A stretch of 32,839 nt of DNA from Sphingomonas morindae (lineage in GTDB: Bacteria > Pseudomonadota > Alphaproteobacteria > Sphingomonadales > Sphingomonadaceae), in the NCBI RefSeq assembly GCF_023822065.1, contig NZ_CP084933.1, positions 1 through 32,839 of the forward strand. Reading direction: 5' to 3'. The position numbers and the translations under genes are program-made. The notes under the pieces are model-generated. The model did no database searches. It was not told where the DNA came from and worked only from the letters and a program-made list of their open reading frames with translations. Positions 13,549-22,412 of the stretch are shown here, piece after piece. Each line of letters starts with the position of its first letter. Position 1 is the stretch's first letter.

Positions 13549-15069
13549 TCAGAAAGAGATTCTGCGATGACCCCTGAGCGGGGTCGCGAAGGTCAGCTCG
13601 GCAAAGGGGTCGGGATCAACGAACAAGCGGGACGGCACCACCGGACTGCCCATCGCGGGTGCGGTCGTTACGACGATATCCTCCTCGCCGGACAGGACCG
13701 AGCGCGGAATGCCGATGCGGGTCGCCAGCTCATCCACCCGGTCGGCGCGTACCTCGCGACGGCTCTTGCGGTGCTTGCGATAGCGATGCAGCGGCACCGG
13801 CCCGCCGACCGGATCGAAGGGGCCGTAGCGTTCCTCGCCATGCTCGACCCAAAGTTCCTGGTCGAACAGGCCCCACCAGACCACGACCGTCTCGCCGGCG
13901 ACCTCTGGCGAAACCTCGTAGGTGACGCCGGCAACGGTCAGCCGGCAGTCGATACCGACCCGGCGTCGCTCGGGCTCGCGGGCAAAGGCGCAATAGCGCT
14001 CCCAGGTGCACATTGTGCGAATGCCGCCTTCGGGCAGCCGGGCGAGCCAGTCCTCGATGCGCGAACGCTGCTCGTGGCGATGCCCGCCGTTATTATAGGT
14101 CGCGACATAGCGTGCCAGCCAGCGATTGGCCTCGTCCTCGCTGTCGGGTTCATGGAAATGGTAGAGTGTCTCGTGCGCTTCTTTCACGGTACGGAACGGG
14201 CGTTCGACCTTGCCCTTGGCGCGCGCCGTGGTGCGGTGTGCATCCGACCCCTTCGGCATGTGGCGGATCACCTCGATGCCAAGACAATCCATGACCCGGT
14301 TGAATACTGCCGACTTGCCGACCGGGCCGCCGTCGATCTGAAGCTGATCGGGGATGCCGCCGAACGGATTGTCTTCCTTCGGTGCCATCGCGCGATACAG
14401 GAAGCGCAGCGCCGCCTCGGCGTCTTCGCCATAGACCAGCGCATATTCTTGATACGCAGCGCCGGATCGGTCATCGACGACGGAGAACAGCATCAGTGTC
14501 GGCGCGCCCTGCCGGTCATGGTCGAGCCAGGTCGGCACCTTTAACTGCTTCAGGTCGGACGGGCTCATGTCGAAATGCCACAGCATGTTCGACTGCTCCG
14601 CTTGGTAGCGGACGGCCGGTCGCTCGCGGGTAAGTCGCGCCGTGTCGTAGCCGAGCCGGCGCATATGCCGGTTGAGCGTCGAGGCGGTGAGCCTGCCGGG
14701 CGTGAGCTTCACCAACCCGCGATCGGGCGTCTCGACGCCGTGTTCGGTGACGATCCGGAGAATGCGGTTGGTGGACAGGCGGCGTCCCTGCCGATTGGTT
14801 GTGCGCGCCTTCATCGCCGCGACAACCTCGCACCACCATTCGATCTCATCGGCTGGCATAATGCGCGGCGTGCCGCGATCGGCGCGGTGGGCATCCTTCG
14901 GTCGGCGCTCGCCGCGCAGCAACCGATAGAGCGTGGCACGGCTCACACCGTACAGGTCGGCGGTCTGCGCCAGCAGCGGCCCGCGCTCCGGGTGCCGCGC
15001 CGGTAGCGCCGAAAGGCGTCGGCGCAGGGTCACGATCGCCTCGATGGGGATCGTGACGCCCGCGCCCAT
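13549..15069 (-). CDS. DDE (rve integrase-core) transposase, IS481/IS1202-like group
   Basis: 506-aa transposase. N-terminal HTH 'LLAQTADLYGVSRATLYRLL', then an integrase core with Asp168 ('MLWHFDMSPSD'), Asp247 ('LQIDGGPVGKS') and Glu290 ('AKGKVERPFRTVKE') as the DDE triad. A C-terminal beta-rich domain ('GVTYEVSPEVAGETVVVWWG') resembles that of IS21/Tn552-type enzymes. The exact IS family is not certain. The ATG at 15069 overlaps the resolvase stop, so the two are coupled as one transposition module. I could not fix the element ends. Confidence 0.8.
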   Translation of the reverse strand: MGAGVTIPIEAIVTLRRRLSALPARHPERGPLLAQTADLYGVSRATLYRLLRGERRPKDAHRADRGTPRIMPADEIEWWCEVVAAMKARTTNRQGRRLSTNRILRIVTEHGVETPDRGLVKLTPGRLTASTLNRHMRRLGYDTARLTRERPAVRYQAEQSNMLWHFDMSPSDLKQLKVPTWLDHDRQGAPTLMLFSVVDDRSGAAYQEYALVYGEDAEAALRFLYRAMAPKEDNPFGGIPDQLQIDGGPVGKSAVFNRVMDCLGIEVIRHMPKGSDAHRTTARAKGKVERPFRTVKEAHETLYHFHEPDSEDEANRWLARYVATYNNGGHRHEQRSRIEDWLARLPEGGIRTMCTWERYCAFAREPERRRVGIDCRLTVAGVTYEVSPEVAGETVVVWWGLFDQELWVEHGEERYGPFDPVGGPVPLHRYRKHRKSRREVRADRVDELATRIGIPRSVLSGEEDIVVTTAPAMGSPVVPSRLFVDPDPFAELTFATPLRGHRRISF

Positions 15070-15713
15070 CACGCGGCCTGCGTCTGTTCTTTGCGGAACG
15101 GTATGCCATCAAGCAGCGCCTGCCCCGGTGCCTTGGGACTGCCGTCGCCATTCACATAGGCATAGAGCGTGGTCGTCGTGATCCCGAGGCGCCGTGCCAC
15201 GTCGGCCGCGATGGCCCCTCGGTCGGACATGGCAGTCATCGCCATCGACAAAGTGGCGCGATCCATCTTGCGGGGGCGTCCGCCGAGACGGCCTCGCGCC
15301 CGCGCGGCTGCCAGTCCCGCCTGGGTGCGTTCGGCGATCAGCTCCCGCTCGAACTCGGCGAAGGCGGCGAAGATGCCGAATGCGAGCCGCCCATTGGCGG
15401 AGGTGGTGTCGATTTGCGCGCCGGCACCTGTCAGCACCTTCAGCCCAACACCGCGCTCCCGGAGCGCCTCTGCGGTCAACACTAGGTGACGCAGGTCGCG
15501 CCCCAGTCGGTCCAGCTTCCAGATCACGAGTGTATTGCCGGGCTGCAATGCCTTGAGGCAGGCGGTCAGGCCGGGCCGGGCATCATGCCGGCCGGAGGCG
15601 AGATCCTCGTAGATGCGCGACGGATCGATACCGGCAGCGAGCAGCGCGTCACGCTGGGGCGCCAGCGTCTGCGACCCGTCCGACTTAGACACCCGGATGT
15701 AGCCGATGAGCAA
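15069..15713 (-). CDS. Serine recombinase/resolvase of the DDE transposon
   Basis: 214-aa small serine recombinase that would resolve cointegrates formed by the downstream transposase. Catalytic Ser9 in 'MLIGYIRVSKSDGSQTL', 'LVIWKLDRLGRDLRHLVL', 'ANGRLAFGIFAAFAEFEREL', 'GRLGGRPRKMDRATL', and a C-terminal HTH 'AADVARRLGITTTTLYAYV'. It differs clearly from the other recombinase at 7291, so the window has two unrelated resolution modules. Inverted repeats with a common CAGAAAA word lie just upstream (15725-15849). Confidence 0.9.
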   Translation of the reverse strand: MLIGYIRVSKSDGSQTLAPQRDALLAAGIDPSRIYEDLASGRHDARPGLTACLKALQPGNTLVIWKLDRLGRDLRHLVLTAEALRERGVGLKVLTGAGAQIDTTSANGRLAFGIFAAFAEFERELIAERTQAGLAAARARGRLGGRPRKMDRATLSMAMTAMSDRGAIAADVARRLGITTTTLYAYVNGDGSPKAPGQALLDGIPFRKEQTQAA

Positions 15714-16075
15714 TGCCGACTCCGTCAGAAAAGACAGCTACCTACCTGCAACGTGGCACTGGTTTTCGCAACGGGTTTTCTGATTAGCTGATGGCGTCCG
15801 TGCGATGCGATCCGGCAACCGCTAGAAAACCGTTCGTTTTTCTGGCGGTGAACGCAGGTCTCAGTTTCGGCTTGCCTCGTTCAGGGAAGCGGGTTGAACA
15901 CAGCGACTGAAGCACAATCCTCAGGCAGGCGGCACTTGTGCCGTAGCGAAGCTGGATGTTTACGGCTTGAGCAAACCGCTGCCGCTCAGCGTGGGACGGG
16001 CAACGACTTACAGGTGGTATGTACTCCACCCTCATGGTAGCTCGGCGATATTAGTAATACTGTCGAGAGGGTGTG
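15714..16075. other. Intergenic region with CAGAAAA-type inverted repeats (possible res site or element end)
   Basis: No gene seen. TCAGAAAA (15725-15732) is inverted as TTTTCTGA (15776-15783), and ACCGCTAGAAAA (15818-15829) is inverted with one mismatch as TTTTCTGGCGGT (15838-15849). Paired dyads beside a resolvase gene are what a res site would look like, but they could also be transposase-binding sites at the transposon end. GGTGG/CCACC (about 16013-16030) forms another small dyad nearer the GH42 start. Confidence 0.45.
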
Positions 16076-18148
16076 ATGGGTGCGTTTGCGACCGCCGTAG
16101 GCGTTCTGGGCTTTTCCGCCGTTGCCACGGCTACCCCAACCGTTCAGTTGCCCAACACAGTCCTGTATGGCGTGGCCTATTACGACGAATATACGCCGGT
16201 GGACCGCGTCGACGAAGACGCGCGCATGATGCAGGCGGCGGGCATCACCGTAGTACGTATCGCGGAGTCGACGTGGGGAACGCTGGAGCGCCAGCCCGGC
16301 GTGTTCGACTTCAGCCACGTTGATCGCATGCTCACCGCCATGCACCGCCATGGCATCAAAGTGATCGTCGGCACGCCGACCTATGCCGTACCGACGTGGC
16401 TGGCGCGCCAGCATCCCAACGTCCTGCAACGGCCGGGCACCTACGGCCCGCGGCAGAACATGGATATCACCGATCCCGACTATCGTGCCGCCTGCGAGCG
16501 CGTGATCGTCGCGCTGATTGACCATGTGAAGGATCATCCGGCAGTCATCGGATACCAGATTGACAATGAGACCAAAGCTTACGGCCTCGACACGCCGCGC
16601 GTCCAGGCCGCGTTCCGCGCGGAGATGCAGCGGACATGGCCAGACCTGAACGCCCTGAACAAGGCGTGGGGCCTCGACTACTGGAGCAATCGCATCAACC
16701 GCTGGGAAGACTTCCCTTCCACCAGCAACTCCATCAATGCCAGCATGAACGGTGCCTTCGCCAAGTTCCAGCGCAGCCTCATCACAGACTTCCTGACGTG
16801 GCAGTCGCAGCTGGTGCGCGCCCATGCGAAGCCTGCGCAGTTCATAACCCACAATTTCGATTACGATTTCGCGCCGGGCTATTCTTACGGTCTTCAATCG
16901 CAGGCGGATCACTGGAAGGCGGCCAAGGCGGTAGATGTGACGGGCGTGGATATCTACCATCCCAGCCAGGAAAAGCTGACCGGATTGGAGATCGCGATGT
17001 TCGGCGATCTCGCCCGGTCGATCCGCAACGGCGAGAACTATCTGGTGCTGGAAACCGAGGCGCAAGGGTTTCCACAATGGACCCCCTTCCCCGGCCAGCT
17101 CCGGCTCCAGGCGTTCAGCCACCTCGCCTCCGGCGCCAACATGGTCGAATACTGGCACTGGGCCAGCACCTCGAATGCGATCGAGACCTATTGGCGCGGG
17201 CTGCTGACGCAGGATTATAAGCCGAACCCGCTCTACGACGAGGCTCGGACGATCGGGGCCGACTTCAAGCGGCTCGGGCCGAAACTGGTCGATCTGAAAA
17301 AGGACAACAAGGTCGCCATCTATGTCAGCAACACCGCGCTGACCGCCTTCGATGCCTTCAAGATCAACGCCGAAGGCCGCAACATAACCTATAGCGACGT
17401 CGTTCACGGCTTCTACGACCCGCTGTATCGCCGCAATGTCGAGGTCGACTTTCTGTCGCCCGACTCGACCGTGCCGCTCGATCGCTACAAGCTCATCATC
17501 GTGCCTGCGCTCTATGCGGCGAACGATGCGGAGATCGCCCGGCTGAACGATTACGCGAAGCGGGGCGGACACCTGCTCTACAGCTTCAAGAGCGGCTTCA
17601 CCGACGAAAACGTCAAGGTGCGCTACGCCAGCCAGCCCGGTGCGATCGCACAGGCGGCGGGCGTCACCTACCAGTTGTTTACAAACCCCAACGGCGTGAC
17701 GCTGGCCGGCGATCCATTCGCGGTGGGCGAGGATGCGAACAAGGCGCGCTGGTGGATGGAGATGCTGACCCCCACCACCGCGAAGGTCGTCGCCCGCTAC
17801 CAGCATCCGTCATGGCCAGCGGCCGCGGCAATGACGCGCAACGACTGGGGCAAGGGCCAGGTCAGCTATGTCGGCTTCATGCCGACCGAGGCCATGGCGG
17901 AGACCATGCTTGTCGACGAGGTTCGGCGTGCAGGGGTCGAGGTTCCGAAGGTGCGCTGGCCGCAAATCCAACGTCAGGGCCGTACACCCGATGGGCGTCA
18001 ACTGCGTTACCTGCTGAACTATTCGGCCAAGCCGGCGACTGTTCCCGTCGCCTCCGCCGGAGAAGAGCTGCTCTCCCGCAAAAAGATCGCCGCAGGCGAG
18101 GCGGTGACACTGGAGCCATGGAGTCTGGCCATCATCGAGAACCGGTGA
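16076..18148 (+). CDS. Exported GH42 beta-galactosidase
   Basis: 690-aa glycoside hydrolase family 42 enzyme, hydrolysing terminal beta-galactosides. The barrel carries 'YDEYTPVDRVDEDARMMQAA', the acid/base Glu165 in 'GYQIDNETKAYG' and the likely nucleophile Glu326 in 'YLVLETEAQGF', followed by 'SHLASGANMVEYWHW'. Residues ~400-610 fit the trimerization domain ('YKLIIVPALYAANDAEIARL') and the rest the C-terminal beta domain. The N-terminus is hydrophobic up to 'ATATPTVQ' but has no basic residue before the hydrophobic run, so the signal peptide may be shortened. ATG 16076 has GAGAGG upstream. It stands alone between a transposon and the IS630 nest, as mobile cargo. Confidence 0.9.
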   Translation: MGAFATAVGVLGFSAVATATPTVQLPNTVLYGVAYYDEYTPVDRVDEDARMMQAAGITVVRIAESTWGTLERQPGVFDFSHVDRMLTAMHRHGIKVIVGTPTYAVPTWLARQHPNVLQRPGTYGPRQNMDITDPDYRAACERVIVALIDHVKDHPAVIGYQIDNETKAYGLDTPRVQAAFRAEMQRTWPDLNALNKAWGLDYWSNRINRWEDFPSTSNSINASMNGAFAKFQRSLITDFLTWQSQLVRAHAKPAQFITHNFDYDFAPGYSYGLQSQADHWKAAKAVDVTGVDIYHPSQEKLTGLEIAMFGDLARSIRNGENYLVLETEAQGFPQWTPFPGQLRLQAFSHLASGANMVEYWHWASTSNAIETYWRGLLTQDYKPNPLYDEARTIGADFKRLGPKLVDLKKDNKVAIYVSNTALTAFDAFKINAEGRNITYSDVVHGFYDPLYRRNVEVDFLSPDSTVPLDRYKLIIVPALYAANDAEIARLNDYAKRGGHLLYSFKSGFTDENVKVRYASQPGAIAQAAGVTYQLFTNPNGVTLAGDPFAVGEDANKARWWMEMLTPTTAKVVARYQHPSWPAAAAMTRNDWGKGQVSYVGFMPTEAMAETMLVDEVRRAGVEVPKVRWPQIQRQGRTPDGRQLRYLLNYSAKPATVPVASAGEELLSRKKIAAGEAVTLEPWSLAIIENR

Positions 18149-18243
18149 TGTCGAGCTGAACGACAGCGTTCACACCGCTCAACCGCCGGCGACTACTTTT
18201 CCTGATATACAACCCGATCACCATGAATTAGAGCGGATTCCGA

Positions 18244-19213
18244 TCAGTCAGGGTCGTAACCGCATGAGCTGAAGTAGTTGGCGCATTCGGCGGGCTCGAA
18301 GAGGTCGACGAGCTGGCCGATGAGATCCCAAAGGCCAGAGACGGTGCGCTCGCCGGCTTTCCTGAGCATGGCCTTGAGGCGTGAGAAGGCCTTTTCGATG
18401 GGATTGAAGTCGGGGCTGTAGGGCGGAAGGAAGCGCAGGCTCGCGCCTGCATCCTCGATCATAGCGAGCACCGAGGCACGCTTATGGCTGGAGAGATTGT
18501 CCATGATGACGACGTCACCAGGCTTCAGTTCGGGGACGAGCACCTGGCCGACGTAAGCTTCGAACCAGTCGCCGTTGATCGGTCCGTCGAGCACCATTGG
18601 CGCGATCATCCCGCTCATTCTCAGCCCCGCGACCAGCGTCGTGGTCTTGCGGTGACCATGCGGGAAGCCCATCCGCAGCCGCTCGCCTTTTGGAGCGCGG
18701 CCATGGCTGCGGGTCATGTTGGTCGCGGTCCACGTCTCGTCGATGAACACCAACCGCTCGGGGGCAAGATCGCACTGGCCGTCGAACCAGTCCCGACGCT
18801 GCCTCAGGATGTCGGGCCGGTCCTGCTCGATCGCGTGGCCGGTCCCTTCGACAAGCTCAGGAGAGCCTTTTTTTCCGCGTGATGGCGTGGCGCGCGAAGA
18901 ACCGGTGCAGCGTCGAGTTCGCCACCGACAGACCGATGCCGGCGAGCGCCACCCGAAGTTCGTCGAGCGTGATGTCCCGGTCCGCCTCCCACAGAGCCAG
19001 CACCTCCTCGCGGCGCTCCTCGATCCGGCGCGAGCGCATATCGCCGCCTTGAGGCTTGGGAGCAAAGTTGCCCGTCGCCGTTCGCTGCGACTGCCAGCGG
19101 ATCGCCGTTGAAGGCGCCACGCCAAACCTCGCCGCTGCGGCTCGCCTGCTCATTCCGCTATCGATCGCCGCCAGCAACCGAGAGCGCAAATCCATCGAAA
19201 GCGCCTGACCCAT
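18244..19213 (-). pseudogene. IS630-family transposase, frame broken by a 25-bp insertion
   Basis: The N-terminal part (from ATG 19213, 'MGQALSMDLRSRLLAAIDSG') has the HTH domain and runs to 'HAITRKKRLS' at 18857. The C-terminal part is in another frame and has the DDE domain: 'ERLVFIDETWTATNMTR' (first Asp), 'GDVVIMDNLSSHK' (second Asp) and 'PPYSPDFNPIEKAFSRLK' (Glu). Removing 25 bp at 18844-18868 joins them as 'ITRKKTGHAIEQDRP', the sequence expected in this family. Programmed or polymerase slippage on the A7 run is an alternative way to join the frames, since many IS630 members are expressed that way. Confidence 0.75.
18844..18868. repeat. REP-like CTTCGACAAGCTCAGG insertion in the IS630 transposase
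   Basis: The 25-bp stretch contains CTTCGACAAGCTCAGG, a word common in intergenic repeats of sphingomonads and relatives. Translated, it gives the telltale 'SPELVEG' and 'LSLSKG' peptides in the interrupted frames. Length 25 (8x3+1) accounts for the frame change. Confidence 0.55.
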
Positions 19214-19580
19214 TCCGTGCCGGCCTCCAATCCCGGCCAGCATCGTGAATCAGATTTTCAACCGGTTGGGAATCTGGAGGTTTCTGTGAGGTCGCGCGGC
19301 GATGAGCGTTGATCCTGGCACCGTGCGCGATCTCATTGAAGCCGGATTGAGCTAACCCGCTGACGCGGGCCGCCTGACTATGGGTTTAGTGGTGCGCCAT
19401 CCGCCGTTCGGGGCTTGTTGCCGACGTTGCGACGACCGCGGCCGATATCTCGTTGGCACCAATAGCGGGCGTGCGATGCTGTTTGCCGCCCGCTGTCGGA
19501 ACGGAGTTGTCGGTATCGACGGCGTCGCAGCCTTGCGCGGCAGCAAGCTGCCGAGCGCGACGTCGGTAGCGACGCCACGC

Positions 19581-19619
19581 GAGGATGCACAAAGGGAGGA
19601 TGCACAAAGGGAGGATGCA
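19581..19619. repeat. 15-bp tandem repeat after the IS91 transposase
   Basis: GAGGATGCACAAAGG is repeated twice in tandem with a third partial copy (19581-19595, 19596-19610, 19611-19619), eight bases beyond the transposase stop codon. Probably a slippage product in the non-coding end of the element. The rest of 19244-19580 shows no gene. Confidence 0.7.
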
Positions 19620-19627
19620 ATCCCGGC

Positions 19628-20809
19628 TCATGATGTGTCCGGAGGAGGTCGGGCTTTTCCTTGTCGGAGCGCTGGCAGGGCAGAGATGATGCGTAGCGTT
19701 CCGCCGCAGCATGGACAGACAGTGGGTTCAAAGGGCGGTCGACGCCCGGTCATACAGACTGGGGTGGACTCGTCGCCTGCGGGCAGCGGCGGCAGGAGCT
19801 GACGAATCGTTGCGAGACGGGTCTTGCGGCAACCGTTGGCGAGGAACCCATAGTGGCGGATGCGATGGAAACCGTCGGGCAGGGTATGGAGCAGGAAACG
19901 CCGGATGAATTCGTCGGGAGACAGCGACATCACCCTTGCCGCGTTCGCGCGTCGATAATCGCGCCAGCGGAAAGAAACAGCCGTGTCATCGACGCTGACC
20001 AGGCGGCTGTTAGCGATGGCGACGCGGTGCGTGTAACGGCCGAGATAGGCGAGGACATGACCAGGCGACCCGAACGGCGGTTTGGAGAAAACGACCCAAT
20101 CCTTGCGACGGAGCTGCCGCATTGATGCAGCGAACACAGTTGCATCATTGAGGTGAGCAAGCGCGCCCGAGAATTGTAGCGTGCCGGCGAGATCGGCAGC
20201 GTCGAGCCTTTCCAGGAATATGCGCCGGAACAGCCGGGAGAGCATGCGGACCGGCAGGAAAAAGCGCGGCCGGCAAGCCAGCCACCGGTTGCCAGCCGCC
20301 AGTGCTCCTCCCGGGACGAGACAATGAATATGAGGGTGATGCGTGAGCGTCTGTCCCCATGTGTGAAGTATGGCGAGGAAACCGATCTCGCCGCCGAGAT
20401 GTCGGGGGTCCGCAGCGGCGGTCTTCAACGTAGCCGCAACGGCGTCGAACAGGATCGCATAGACAACGGCCTTATTCTGGAACGCGATCTCCGCAGCTTC
20501 CGCCGGTACGGTGAAAACCACATGGAAATACGGCACCGGCAGCAGGTCTGCCTGACGCTCGGCCAACCATCGCTCTCGTGTTGTGGTCTGGCATTTCGGG
20601 CAATGCCTGTTGCGACAGCTATTGTAGGCCACCCTGCTATGGTCGCAGTCATCGCAGGCTTCGATATGCCCACCAAGCTGCGCCGTCCGGCAGAGTTCGA
20701 TGGCCGACATGACGCGGCGTTCCACGCGGCCGAGATGGCCATCGTGGGCGTCACGATAAGCAGGGCCATAGCGACGGAAGATATCCGCCACTTCCAGGTC
20801 GGGGCGCAT
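19628..20809 (-). CDS. IS91-family HUH transposase
   Basis: 393-aa rolling-circle transposase. An N-terminal zinc-binding region 'CDDCDHSRVAYNSCRNRHCP' ends with CxxC at 'PKCQ'. The HUH motif is His160-Ile-His162 in 'LTHHPHIHCLVPGG', and the catalytic tyrosine pair is Y255-x3-Y259 in 'LAYLGRYTHRVAI'. A second CxxC pair, 'TVCPCCGG', lies near the end. It looks intact. It starts nine bases after the stop codon of the integrase gene in the same direction, so expression probably depended on the integrase promoter, now separated by the IS256 insertion. Confidence 0.9.
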   Translation of the reverse strand: MRPDLEVADIFRRYGPAYRDAHDGHLGRVERRVMSAIELCRTAQLGGHIEACDDCDHSRVAYNSCRNRHCPKCQTTTRERWLAERQADLLPVPYFHVVFTVPAEAAEIAFQNKAVVYAILFDAVAATLKTAAADPRHLGGEIGFLAILHTWGQTLTHHPHIHCLVPGGALAAGNRWLACRPRFFLPVRMLSRLFRRIFLERLDAADLAGTLQFSGALAHLNDATVFAASMRQLRRKDWVVFSKPPFGSPGHVLAYLGRYTHRVAIANSRLVSVDDTAVSFRWRDYRRANAARVMSLSPDEFIRRFLLHTLPDGFHRIRHYGFLANGCRKTRLATIRQLLPPLPAGDESTPVCMTGRRPPFEPTVCPCCGGTLRIISALPALRQGKARPPPDTS

Positions 20810-21089
20810 CGCCGCCGTTCAGGTCGGGGGCACCACGTCCAGTCTTAGGCGGTCGAACGGGCTCTGCGTCTTCGAGACCGTCGTCGAGGCAACCTGTGTA
20901 TAGCGCGCCGTGGTCGAGAGGTTGCGGTGCCCAAGCAGCACCTGGATGATCCGAATATCGGTCCCGTTCTCGAGCAGGTGGGTGGCGAAGCTGTGTCGGA
21001 GCGTATGGACGCTGACTCGCTTTGTAAGGCTGGCCGCCTTCGTCGCGGACCTGCAGGCGGCATGAAGCACCTGGACATCGATCGGTTTG

Positions 21090-22412
21090 GGGACTGTCGG
21101 GAATTTCGTGTGTGGGCGGGCATAATGGGTAAGAAGGAGACCCCTTATGTCACGACGCAAGGACCCCTCGATTCCAGCAGCGCTGCTGGACCAGTTGCTG
21201 GGCGGAGCTGATGCGGCGGCAGCGCTGCAGGATGGCCGTCTGCTGGACTCTTTGAAGAAGGCGTTGGCGGAACGGGCGCTCAACGCGGAGATGGACCACC
21301 ATCTCGACCATGGCAGCCAGGATAATAACAGCCGCAACGGCTATGGCCGCAAGACGGTGACGACCGATGGCGGGAAGATTGAGATCGAGATTCCCCGCGA
21401 TCGTGCTGGCAGCTTCGATCCGCAGCTGATCGCCAAATATCAGCGACGGTTTCCGGGTTTCGATGACAAGATCATCTCGATGTACGCGCGGGGCATGAGC
21501 ACGCGGGAGATCAGCGGCCACCTGCGTGAGCTCTACGGCATCGAGGCGTCGGCAGACCTGATCAGCACGGTGACCGATGCTGTGCTCGACGAAGTCGCCG
21601 CCTGGCAACAGCGGCCGCTCGATCCAGCGTATCCGCTCGTTTTCTTCGACGCGATCCGGGTGAAAATCCGAGACGAAGGGCTGGTTCGCAACAAAGCCAT
21701 TCATATCGCGCTGGGCGTCATGGCCAATGGCACCAAGGTGGTGTTGGGCATGTGGGTCGAGCAGAACGAAGGCGCCAAATTCTGGCTGCGTGTGATGAAC
21801 GAGCTGAAGAATCGCGGCGTGGAGGACATCATGCTGGCCGTCGTCGACGGCCTGAGAGGGTTCCCCGAGGCGATCACGGCCGTCTTTCCCGACGCGATCG
21901 TTCAAACGTGCATTGTCCATCTGCTGCGCAACTCGATGGAATTCGTCTCCTGGAAGGATCGCAAGGCGTTGGCGACAGCCCTCAAGGAGATTTACCGCGC
22001 CGTCGATGCCAAAGCGGCCGAAGCAGCGCTGACGTCCTTTGAGGCGGGACCATGGGGGCAACGCTACCCGGCCATCGCCCAGAGCTGGCGCCGGGTCTGG
22101 AGCGAAGTCATTCCGTTCTTTGGATTTCCTGACGAAGTCCGCCGGATCGTTTACACCACGAATGCCATCGAAGCCCTGAATTCCAAACTCCGCCGAGCGG
22201 TCAGGACGCGGGGCCATTTCCCCAGCGATGACGCGGCCGCCAAGCTGCTTTTCCTGATCTTGAACCGGTCGGAGAAAGAGTGGAAAATGCCGCCCAGGGA
22301 ATGGGCGGTCGCGAAGGCTCAGTTCGCCGTGCTCTTCGGCGACAGGTTCATCCGGGCCATGGCGGCCTGATGATCAATCAGCCCGCCCATACACGGAATT
22401 CCTGACAGTCCC
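21090..22412 (+). mobile_element. Complete IS256-family element
   Basis: 1,323 bp. The terminal inverted repeats begin GGGACTGTC at both ends (21090-21098; 22404-22412 inverted) and continue as GGAATTTCGTGTGTGGGCGG versus GGAATTCCGTGTATGGGCGG. The flanks carry the direct repeat ATCGGTTTG at 21081-21089 and 22413-22421 (8-9 bp; the last G could be chance). It interrupts the integrase of the IS91-like element. Confidence 0.9.
21147..22370 (+). CDS. IS256-family (mutator-type) transposase
   Basis: 407-aa DDE transposase. Triad: Asp168 in '[15 protein letters not shown]', Asp234 in '[14 protein letters not shown]' and Glu342 in '[15 protein letters not shown]', with the Cys/His signature '[20 protein letters not shown]' between the second and third residues. 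ATG 21147 has AAGGAG seven bases upstream. Full length, no lesions; the element appears capable of transposition. Confidence 0.95.
   Translation: MSRRKDPSIPAALLDQLLGGADAAAALQDGRLLDSLKKALAERALNAEMDHHLDHGSQDNNSRNGYGRKTVTTDGGKIEIEIPRDRAGSFDPQLIAKYQRRFPGFDDKIISMYARGMSTREISGHLRELYGIEASADLISTVTDAVLDEVAAWQQRPLDPAYPLVFFDAIRVKIRDEGLVRNKAIHIALGVMANGTKVVLGMWVEQNEGAKFWLRVMNELKNRGVEDIMLAVVDGLRGFPEAITAVFPDAIVQTCIVHLLRNSMEFVSWKDRKALATALKEIYRAVDAKAAEAALTSFEAGPWGQRYPAIAQSWRRVWSEVIPFFGFPDEVRRIVYTTNAIEALNSKLRRAVRTRGHFPSDDAAAKLLFLILNRSEKEWKMPPREWAVAKAQFAVLFGDRFIRAMAA

Noticed and set aside
15986-17806. 606-aa minus-strand frame opposite GH42
   Set aside because: Composition of an antisense shadow; GH42 on the plus strand has catalytic residues and family-length match.
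19581-19619. Tandem 15-bp repeats as a CRISPR array
   Set aside because: Units are directly adjacent with no spacers and only 2.6 copies.
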